Source: JARRRL01 sp037380725 (lineage in GTDB: Bacteria; Pseudomonadota; Gammaproteobacteria; Pseudomonadales; JANQJO01). Taken from it: a stretch of DNA of 8,251 bases. Shown one piece after another: positions 1-5,888 of the stretch. The position numbers and the translations under genes were made by a program. The stretch spans positions 1 to 8,251 of the forward strand of contig JARRRL010000151.1 of NCBI GenBank assembly GCA_037380725.1, in the 5' to 3' direction. Under the pieces are notes generated by a model, which saw nothing but the letters and a program-made list of their open reading frames with translations, was not told where the DNA came from and did no database searches. Numbering within the stretch: position 1 is the stretch's first letter; every line of letters begins with the position of its first letter.

Positions 1-1
1 T

Positions 2-295
2 GCTGCTGGCATTGGAATGGGTTGTTACAATATCGCACAAGCCAACACTCGAAACGAAAAGAATGAAATATTTGTTGAGACGCTTTCCAGTACGATCGCG
101 GGGGCTGCTGGGACTGTTGCGGTCAGCGTTTTTATTGCGTCTAACCCAGTAGGCTGGGTCGTTGGTTTAACGTTAGGGGTAGGCGTTGCCGCTGGAAGTT
201 ATGGTGTTGGAAAAGGATTTTCCTACCTGTATGATCGCTTCGGGAAAAAGCATGATTTGGTTCGCATGGGTAGGCTTGATCGATTATGTCGGTAG
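2..295 (+). CDS. C-terminal end of a glycine-rich membrane-inserting protein, possibly an exported pore-forming toxin (5' partial)
   Basis: The frame is open from the first bases of the window to TAG at 293-295, so the gene probably begins upstream; the ATG at 17 has no convincing ribosome binding site. The visible ~97 residues begin with Ala-Ala-Gly-Ile-Gly-Met-Gly, followed by a polar Asn/Glu/Lys-rich stretch. Next come two hydrophobic, Gly/Ala-rich segments (around TIAGAAGTVAVSVFIAS and GWVVGLTLGVGVAAGSYGVG) separated by an Asn-Pro turn, and then a basic tail ending LDRLCR. A helical hairpin rich in small residues at the extreme C-terminus is a pattern seen in membrane-inserting toxins of colicin-like and type VI-associated kinds. 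The next gene overlaps this one by 10 nt and encodes a small membrane protein, as expected for an immunity partner. The toxin reading is inference from layout and composition; I do not recognise a named family. It could also be an ordinary glycine-zipper membrane protein. Confidence 0.6.
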   Translation, partial: AAGIGMGCYNIAQANTRNEKNEIFVETLSSTIAGAAGTVAVSVFIASNPVGWVVGLTLGVGVAAGSYGVGKGFSYLYDRFGKKHDLVRMGRLDRLCR

Positions 296-624
296 CTGAA
301 TTTTTATTTCTTTTGGTTTTTTGGTATATGTACGCAGCCCTGGTATGGTTGCCAGCCGCATGGATTATACTGACACTGCTAACTCCAAGGCTTCTCTTAG
401 ACAAGTACTTCAAAGAGCCGCATTTTTCACCGACTGAAACCGTCATGTTCGGCAAATTTCCGGGATCGTTTGTGCGGACCAGCGTTTTTGGATGGATGTT
501 GATTTTTCCAAAAAAAGCAAAAGGTAGGCAAATCTACAATCTTCCGTTATACATGCCGAAATGGTATATGATTTGTCTTAGATTGTTCGTCCTGGCTGCG
601 ACATGGGTCAAGTTTGTTATATGA
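286..624 (+). CDS. Small membrane protein, candidate immunity protein for the upstream gene
   Basis: This is a complete 112-residue frame from ATG 286 to TGA 622-624. Its first 10 nt overlap the end of the preceding gene (ATGTCGGTAG), which implies translational coupling and co-transcription. Residues ~4-34 form a long aromatic-rich hydrophobic segment, perhaps a hairpin. A polar loop follows, containing KEPHFSPTE and a Phe-Pro-Gly-Ser turn. A second hydrophobic stretch lies near residues 62-77 and a last one at ~93-111, with Lys/Arg-rich connecting loops. It should sit in the inner membrane. Immunity proteins against pore-forming toxins are commonly small multi-pass inner-membrane proteins encoded directly after the toxin, and the spacing here fits that. 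The function is inferred from context only; no enzymatic motif is visible. Confidence 0.65.
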   Translation: MSVAEFLFLLVFWYMYAALVWLPAAWIILTLLTPRLLLDKYFKEPHFSPTETVMFGKFPGSFVRTSVFGWMLIFPKKAKGRQIYNLPLYMPKWYMICLRLFVLAATWVKFVI

Positions 625-719
625 TCAAATGTTTATCATAATGCGTTTGTCAGATCAATGCCTTGGTTCATTTGAATCGCCCGTAAACCAACAGAGTAGG
701 CGCAAAGGCTGGCGGGAGC

Positions 720-737
720 ATCCACATTTTTGTGGAT
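720..737. repeat. Short perfect inverted repeat (hairpin)
   Basis: ATCCACA (720-726) and TGTGGAT (731-737) are perfect complements around a TTTT loop. No T-run follows on either strand, so it is not a clear intrinsic terminator. It may be a remnant of a mobile element or a minor regulatory hairpin. Confidence 0.4.
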
Positions 738-792
738 CGCGGGTATGTTGCTTTCGATTGAGAGGTTAGCAACGGCGGAGAGACGAACACTT

Positions 793-1020
793 TTATAAAC
801 CAAACAGAACCCGATACTTAATATGAGCTTGAGCGCGATATACTCCGGGTATTGAGCCTTTGGCGCAACGCGCCGTAAACTTGACATCCCCTATCCGAAT
901 AGGGGTACCATCCGTATCCAAACGCTTTACAGCTTCCCCTGCTGCTCAGGCACCTGCCTTGTTCAAACCCTCAGCAATAGATAGTTCCGAATTCAGCCTG
1001 GAACCCTTCAGCGAGCGAGG
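793..1020 (-). pseudogene. Decayed coding remnant, possibly an ISKra4-type transposase fragment
   Basis: On the minus strand one frame reads from about 1047 down to a TAA at 793-795, interrupted by a TGA at 946-948. Between 924 and 871 it encodes RLDTDGTPIRIGDVKFTA, which resembles, from memory, a conserved segment in ISKra4-family transposases (Asp-Thr-Asp-Gly-Ser-Pro-Ile followed by Lys-Phe-Thr). Beyond that segment the translation no longer resembles the family in any single frame, so any transposase gene here is broken by stops and probably frameshifts. No terminal inverted repeats were identified. This is a tentative assignment based on one short motif and could be chance. Confidence 0.25.
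881..911 (+). promoter_or_regulatory. Promoter-like element with dyad-filled 19-bp spacer (MerR-type layout)
   Basis: A perfect -35 hexamer TTGACA (881-886) is followed 19 bp later by TACCAT (906-911), a 4/6 match to the -10 consensus that keeps TA at the start and AT at the end. The over-long spacer is occupied by the perfect dyad CCCCTAT-CCGA-ATAGGGG (888-905). A 19-bp spacer with a centred dyad is the known design of promoters controlled by MerR-family activators, and several of these drive efflux pumps (for example BmrR with the MFS pump Bmr). It points at the MFS gene ~140 bp downstream. No merR gene is visible in the window, and the same bases also lie within the decayed coding remnant, so the dyad could be coincidental. 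Confidence 0.35.
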
Positions 1021-1031
1021 ATAAGGAATAC

Positions 1032-1039
1032 AAAGGAAA
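1032..1039 (+). promoter_or_regulatory. Ribosome binding site of the MFS gene
   Basis: AAAGGAAA lies 10 bp before the ATG at 1050, measured from its last base. It is the only purine-rich Shine-Dalgarno-like stretch near this start and supports ATG 1050 as the initiation codon. Confidence 0.5.
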
Positions 1040-1049
1040 TTAATACTTT

Positions 1050-2231
1050 ATGTCAAGGCAACATCCTTTACCTACGCATCCAACAGCGTCACGCTCGCCA
1101 AAACCACAAAGCGTGTCCACGTACTTTATTTATTATTTAATTGCCCGCGCCTGCTCCGCTCTGCACGACGCCATCTTATCCGTGGCCATCGGCTGGCATT
1201 TATATCGCTTGACGGGAGACCCCTTTGACTTAGCACTCGTCGGCTTGATGCAGGTCACACCCATGCTGGCCTTCTTTATTGTTACCGGCTGGGTGATCGA
1301 TAATTTCTCTCGCAAAAAAATACTCATGCTGTGCGCACTGGCAGAAACCGCTATCTTCCTGAGCCTTGCCGTAGTGATGCATCGTCCTGACATCAACACG
1401 CATCTTATTTTTATTTTGCTCTTTGCGCACGGTCTCTCCAAGGCATTTCTCAGCCCAGCGCAATCCGCCTTATTGCCCAACTTGGTTGAGCGCGAGGTCC
1501 TATCCAAAGCAGTCGCCATCACCAGCACAGTCTGGAATGTCGCCTCGACAGGCGGCCCTTTCGTCGCTGGTATTTTGATCGCGTGGTTGGATATCGACAC
1601 GTACTGGATACTGAGCTTATTGGCGCTCAGAGCCACACTCGCACTGTCTCGTTTACCCACGCTCATCACCACCAAACCCTTAGAACGCGGTTTGAAGCAA
1701 TTGTTCAGCGGTATCCGTTTCATCACACACAGTCCCTTCGTGCTGGGCAGCATTACTTTGGATTTATTCATTATCCTGTTCGGCAGTGTGGTGACCCTGT
1801 TGCCCATTTACACCGTTGAAGTGCTACATGTGGGTCCAGAGGCACTGGGCATACTGCGCGGCATGCCAGCCTTGGGCGCGGTCTTCGTCGGGATCGGCAT
1901 CGCGAAATCAGCCCCTTTTAAACACGCTGGAATCGCCTTATTTTCAGCATTGACTATATTTTCCTTGAGTATTTTACTGTTCGCGTTTTCCACTTCACTC
2001 TGGCTCAGCTTAGGCGCGTTATTCCTCTATGGTGCCACAGACATGGTGAGCGTGAATATTCGAGGCACCTTATTGCAATTGGCCACCCCTGACGCCCTGC
2101 GCGGTCGCGTCAGCGCCATCAATTTTATTTTTATTTCCAGTTCGAATAATTTAGGCGACTTCCGAGCCGGTAGCGTCGCCGCGCTGTGCGCATTGCACTC
2201 TCGATCAAAAGTGCTTGTATCCAAACCTTGA
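1050..2231 (+). CDS. MFS exporter of the EntS-like (MFS_3) type, C-terminally truncated
   Basis: This is an inner-membrane, proton-driven major facilitator exporter; the substrate is unknown (siderophores or drugs in relatives). A cytosolic N-terminus of ~25 residues is followed by hydrophobic helices from residue ~25 onward. The loop 2-3 signature (motif A) is at residues 80-90 with Gly80, Asp84, Arg88 and Lys89. SPAQSALLPNLV at ~135-146, DLFIILFGS at ~238-246, and TDMVSVNIR followed by ATPDALRGRVSAIN at ~330-358 are family hallmarks. Relatives run to about 400-420 residues and continue from ELGEFRAG through the final transmembrane segments. Here similarity ends at FRAGSVAAL (~residue 379, base ~2186), and 14 unrelated residues follow before TGA. 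The gene is therefore probably truncated by a recombination junction and lacks its last one or two helices, so function is doubtful. The last ~200 bp overlap the opposing kinase-fusion gene. Confidence 0.85.
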   Translation: MSRQHPLPTHPTASRSPKPQSVSTYFIYYLIARACSALHDAILSVAIGWHLYRLTGDPFDLALVGLMQVTPMLAFFIVTGWVIDNFSRKKILMLCALAETAIFLSLAVVMHRPDINTHLIFILLFAHGLSKAFLSPAQSALLPNLVEREVLSKAVAITSTVWNVASTGGPFVAGILIAWLDIDTYWILSLLALRATLALSRLPTLITTKPLERGLKQLFSGIRFITHSPFVLGSITLDLFIILFGSVVTLLPIYTVEVLHVGPEALGILRGMPALGAVFVGIGIAKSAPFKHAGIALFSALTIFSLSILLFAFSTSLWLSLGALFLYGATDMVSVNIRGTLLQLATPDALRGRVSAINFIFISSSNNLGDFRAGSVAALCALHSRSKVLVSKP

Positions 2232-5200
2232 GTCACTTGCTGAAGTAATGCGGAAGCGCACGGTCGCGTATCCGTCGAAGCCGTTAAAATAGTCTTTACC
2301 AATTCCCCGGCACGACTGGAGTCGTGAGGTAATATCGGATATTTGCTCGGATTTTGCGCATGCGTTATCAAATTTTGAAGGATAAGCTCACGGGTTTCCT
2401 GTGAAGGAATCCTGTTATCCGGTGTTGGATTTTGCACTTCGAAAGCACGAGTTCCCGTTAGCAGCTCATGAACAAAAATTCCGATAGACCAAATATCGAG
2501 TGCAGAGGAATAAGGACCACCACGATTGTCACGATGATTAACAACAACTTCGAGTGGCGAATAAGGCACTCTTGGAATTTTTCGCGGAAACTCATCGGTG
2601 TTCGCAATACAGGCTCCATAATCACAAATAACCAAGCGATGCGTAGAACAACCTCCGGAATCGCGATCAATCGCTATTAAAGTATTATTCGGTTTTACAT
2701 CTCGATGCACAAAGTTTTTTGACAGTGTTTCAATGCCAAGCAACAAATGCCGAGCAAAGTACAACGATATGTCTTGTCGCTGATCGCTGGTCACAACACC
2801 ACTGGCTTGTGCTTGATCGAGTCTATCGATAAAATTTCTGAGATTGCCACCTTCATAATACGGGGTAACAATGAAACGCTCCCCCTCCAATCGCGCAATG
2901 GCACGCGCCTTACTTAAGTGGGGACTCGATTGTTCACGCAAAGTATCTAACCACTGATACACCGCGATTTCCTCATCAAAATCTTCTTCTTGCTCCTCAA
3001 TGAGCTTATGTTTTTTGTTAAAATCAACGGGGGGCGCCGACGCCATATCGCCTTGATCTTTCACAGAACGCAAGGGGTAAAACTTTTTAATAGCCAGTTG
3101 TTCCCCCGTCTTTTCACATCGTAACAAGCTCACTTCACTGGTGAAACCACGACCTAGATTATTCATAATAGTGTAGCGATCACCATTAATTAAAAAATCA
3201 CTCCCAGATCGCTGCATATCTCCAATATAGCTTCGATTCAAATGATGCTTCAAGTAAGTAAATTGCGCCATCGTGTTTTCGCAAGGCTTAAAATGAATAG
3301 CGTTTACAGAGCTAAAGCCAGACTCCTGTAACCCGCGCGCCGCTTGCATATCTCCTTCGCTGTCTCCAATAATGACGACATGCGTATTTTTTTGGTGTGG
3401 CCGAATTCCGATGTCATCCAGCGCCTTGCAAAGCATATCGGGAGCGGGTTTCGTGGGCAGTCGATTTTCAACCTTTCCCGTCTTTTTTGAATAAACCGTT
3501 TCAGCGCCAACAATGGAAGAGAACCAATCATACAACCCCGCTTTCTTCAGTTGCGCCGTCAACCGATTAATCGGTTTATTACTGACCACGACCAATTCTG
3601 TTTCCGCAGACTTAAGAGAACGGACGGCATCTTCTGCACCGGGGAACATACGCGGATCAACGGCTTGCATACGGTTTAAATAGTGCGCTTTAAATTTACG
3701 ATATAAGGCTTCCCTTCCCACGGAGATGGGGTGTATGGGATGGCGTTCAAGGCGATCACGGCACTGCTCAACCAGGTCTCTTTTTCCACAATTTGTACTG
3801 TGAAATTGTTTCTCAAACAAAGTGAAATCGGCCAGAGATCTCAACTCAGGATCGGCGTCGAGATAAGACTCAAGGTCAACCTGAGCACCCAACTCCGCAC
3901 GAATTGTTTGTTGCAGAGCTTGAAAAATAATCTCTGCTTCTGTTGATAAGGTTTCATCCCAATCAAACACAACCACATTTTTCGTTTTTATGGCTTCGGC
4001 AAAAACCTCGGCTTGATGTTCAGTAGCTTGAATTTCTTGAACCAATTCATCGGGGCTTTTCATCGGTTCGAGCAGCAAAGTATCAAGGGAATTAAATAAC
4101 GAATCCGGCGCTTTGGCATCGCCCTCCAAATCAGCCACAATGCCTTTAAAATGATCAACCGATGCTTGATCACGACCATCCGTTAGCAAGGCCAATACAA
4201 TGAGCACTTCAAATTTTGTGAGCTTATCGAGCGGTAAGCCCATTTTATTGAGCTGATCCAAAATACGCTTATGGGGGTCCACCTCACTCAATTTATGCTT
4301 CAGTTCTTGAACGACTCGATGATCAAACAGCCCCTTGGATGAGATCGGATGAGCGCTAAACGCCGCAGCGGCCAGCAACTGACCACCGCCCACATGAACG
4401 CGTTCTGCTGCTGCAATCAAAGAAGAACCTGTCTCTACGTGATCATCAGAAACAATGTAGTATCCATTTGGGACGATATTATCAGCAGAGGAATATCCCT
4501 GATGAGCAATGCGCGCTATCGGCGTAGCCTCAGCGCGTGTCGAGCGACTTAATGTACTTAAATAATCTCTGTCATCAAAAATGATACGTCGAGATGGTTC
4601 ACTATGATTTCGAGCATTTTCCTGAATTCGATCTTGATCAAATCGATTTAAAATATCACAAAGATTGCGCTGAAAACCTGCCGTTAAGTAATTCATTTTG
4701 AAATCGGCTCGGCGATGATCTCTTGAAGGTCGAAGAATCCGCACCACAATCGGCTTATCCGTCTTCTGTTCAAGTTCGTGTTGCAGCTTATTCAGCACAC
4801 TTTCGTAAAATTTTTTGTAACCATCGCCCGCCGCGTCAGGATGACTCATGTGATGCGAAAACTGATCACGCAGGGGATTTTCTACCACGGCACGTCCTGC
4901 TTGTGCGCAAATGGCTGCCGCTTCAGTCGAAGATTGATAGTAATAGACATTCCCTTTTTTCATCGGTTGGCCGCCATCCACCGGAATATCATCGCAATCA
5001 CGTCCACGTTTGGCCAACAATCTTAATTCATAAAAAGCTTGCTGATGCTCAGGCAAGGTCTTCAACTGTTCAGGCGAAGACATTTCTGTATCATTCATTA
5101 CGTAAAAATAATCGTCAACAATCGCTAGGAGACTTTCAGGCAGATCTCGATTAATACTCCCTGAATGTTGCGCATTACCCCTTGAGAGCCAACGTGGCTC

Positions 5201-5374
5201 AACGGGATGTCGGGTTCCACTGGCGCGCCTCAAGTCCTGAATGTCACCCTTGATTTTTTGCAAAGTGTGGCAGATGCCCACGGATGGGGAAATTTGCTGA
5301 AACGCGTCTGGCGCTTGCGTAGTATTCGGTACAAATGAAGACAAATTTTCAGCACTGAGATCTGATATTTTCAT
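2027..5374 (-). CDS. Large multidomain protein: PRTase-like region, HAD phosphatase, Ser/Thr protein kinase
   Basis: 1115 residues, starting at ATG 5374, which has GGAG eight bases upstream; an in-frame TTG at 5401 is less likely. Residues ~1-145 are unassigned. A phosphoribosyltransferase-like region (~146-340) carries the PRPP-loop motif DDHVETGSS at 310-318. A HAD phosphatase domain (~466-696) has DWDET (Asp471, Asp473), VSNK (Ser598), Lys642 in TKPAPD and GDSEGD (Asp671, Asp675). A Ser/Thr kinase domain (~733-1046) has a glycine loop LGRGFTSEV (740-748), Lys763, Glu802, HRDVKPNN (Asp892, Lys894, Asn897), DYG (Asp918), SPLE (Glu942), DIWSIG (Asp960) and Arg1037. All catalytic residues of the HAD and kinase domains are present, so both look active. 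Relatives with eukaryotic-like kinases are often effectors or signalling proteins; the role here is unknown. The last ~52 residues are the antisense translation of the MFS gene, so the native C-terminus is probably lost or altered. No signal peptide or membrane segment is seen. Confidence 0.85.
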   Translation of the reverse strand: MKISDLSAENLSSFVPNTTQAPDAFQQISPSVGICHTLQKIKGDIQDLRRASGTRHPVEPRWLSRGNAQHSGSINRDLPESLLAIVDDYFYVMNDTEMSSPEQLKTLPEHQQAFYELRLLAKRGRDCDDIPVDGGQPMKKGNVYYYQSSTEAAAICAQAGRAVVENPLRDQFSHHMSHPDAAGDGYKKFYESVLNKLQHELEQKTDKPIVVRILRPSRDHRRADFKMNYLTAGFQRNLCDILNRFDQDRIQENARNHSEPSRRIIFDDRDYLSTLSRSTRAEATPIARIAHQGYSSADNIVPNGYYIVSDDHVETGSSLIAAAERVHVGGGQLLAAAAFSAHPISSKGLFDHRVVQELKHKLSEVDPHKRILDQLNKMGLPLDKLTKFEVLIVLALLTDGRDQASVDHFKGIVADLEGDAKAPDSLFNSLDTLLLEPMKSPDELVQEIQATEHQAEVFAEAIKTKNVVVFDWDETLSTEAEIIFQALQQTIRAELGAQVDLESYLDADPELRSLADFTLFEKQFHSTNCGKRDLVEQCRDRLERHPIHPISVGREALYRKFKAHYLNRMQAVDPRMFPGAEDAVRSLKSAETELVVVSNKPINRLTAQLKKAGLYDWFSSIVGAETVYSKKTGKVENRLPTKPAPDMLCKALDDIGIRPHQKNTHVVIIGDSEGDMQAARGLQESGFSSVNAIHFKPCENTMAQFTYLKHHLNRSYIGDMQRSGSDFLINGDRYTIMNNLGRGFTSEVSLLRCEKTGEQLAIKKFYPLRSVKDQGDMASAPPVDFNKKHKLIEEQEEDFDEEIAVYQWLDTLREQSSPHLSKARAIARLEGERFIVTPYYEGGNLRNFIDRLDQAQASGVVTSDQRQDISLYFARHLLLGIETLSKNFVHRDVKPNNTLIAIDRDSGGCSTHRLVICDYGACIANTDEFPRKIPRVPYSPLEVVVNHRDNRGGPYSSALDIWSIGIFVHELLTGTRAFEVQNPTPDNRIPSQETRELILQNLITHAQNPSKYPILPHDSSRAGELVKTILTASTDTRPCASALLQQVTQGLDTSTFDRECNAHSAATLPARKSPKLFELEIKIKLMALTRPRRASGVANCNKVPRIFTLTMSVAP

Positions 5375-5410
5375 TATTTTTACTCCTTTTTTAATTGCCA
5401 ATTATTATAT
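5375..5410 (-). promoter_or_regulatory. Ribosome binding site and -10 element of the kinase-fusion gene
   Basis: On the minus strand AAAAAAGGAGTA precedes ATG 5374 with 8-bp spacing from GGAG, which decides the start codon. A consensus TATAAT is present at 5409-5404 (minus strand), about 30 bp before the start. No good -35 hexamer is found at 16-18 bp upstream (GAATGG at 17 bp), so promoter strength is uncertain. Confidence 0.5.
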
Positions 5411-5875
5411 TTCAGGACGAACATTTCCATTCGCCACCCAAGCTGATTAGGGCTTCCTCTCAACCCAAATCGCTCAGACAATGTTGAACAGTATTTACTG
5501 ATACCACAAGGGAAGTACGAACACAGTGATTTGCATTATCCGATTCCCAGAATGCATCATCAAGGTGGCGCCAAGTAGAAACTATTTTTAACTCAATGTC
5601 TAGAATCAGGAAACCAAAATATCAATTCTGATGGGATGCGTCTTAATGCTATCTAATGCACACCTCTTTTTGATGCAAGTCAATGCAAAGTCAAAGCCGC
5701 GCGCCCGCGCTCACGCGTCTTCGGAAAACCTAAGCAGGCATTGTTAATGTTGTTATTCGAGTTGCTCGATCAGCCGGCTGAAAAGCATTGAAGAAGGTAT
5801 TGGATAAGTAACGAAGCCGCTCCTCGGCGGATAGGACTAAGCGGCTACGCTAAGTACCACAACTAAGTACCATAA
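5402..5875. other. Intergenic region between the kinase fusion and selO, with a decayed plus-strand frame
   Basis: These ~470 bp hold no intact gene. One plus-strand frame stays mostly open from 5447 to TGA 5789-5791, broken only by TAG 5576-5578 and TAA 5654-5656. Its segments read like protein (for example QYLLIPQGKYEHSDLHYPI and KPKQALLMLLFELLDQPAEKH), but I recognise no family and no start codon with a ribosome binding site. It may be a dead gene fragment or chance. The region also contains a perfect 10-bp palindrome, CAGCCGGCTG (5771-5780), and an AGCCGCT/AGCGGCT inverted repeat (5815-5821 and 5840-5846). That repeat lies just after selO but lacks a T-run on the selO strand. Confidence 0.45.
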
Positions 5876-5888
5876 CTAAGTACCACAA
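5850..5888. repeat. Three tandem 13-bp repeats spanning the selO stop codon
   Basis: The unit CTAAGTACCACAA occurs three times back to back (5850-5862, 5863-5875 with one C-to-T change, 5876-5888). On the selO strand the unit reads TTGTGGTACTTAG, which contains TGT GGT ACT TAG, i.e. the final Cys-Gly-Thr-stop of selO. The copy at 5876-5888 is in the gene and the other two lie immediately after the stop, so the end of selO appears to have been duplicated in tandem. Confidence 0.8.

Larger units (their letters stand above)
625..1049. other. Intergenic region without an intact gene
   Basis: This 425-bp gap holds no convincing complete gene. An 83-codon minus-strand frame (636-887) has no recognisable family and no clear ribosome binding site, so I do not call it. 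The stretch contains a decayed minus-strand coding remnant (793-1047), two 7-bp perfect hairpins (720-737 and 888-905), a promoter-like element (881-911) and the ribosome binding site of the downstream MFS gene. Confidence 0.6.

Noticed and set aside
636..887. 83-codon minus-strand frame as a small gene
   Set aside because: No Shine-Dalgarno sequence precedes the ATG, no family is recognisable, and a neighbouring frame shows a better (decayed) protein signal across the same bases.
1133..1807. 224-codon open frame on the minus strand
   Set aside because: It is antisense to the well-supported MFS gene, has a low-complexity basic composition and shows no family motif.
5399..5401. TTG at 5401 as the start of the kinase-fusion gene
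   Set aside because: ATG 5374 has a strong GGAG at 8-bp spacing. The TTG would place that Shine-Dalgarno sequence inside the coding region.
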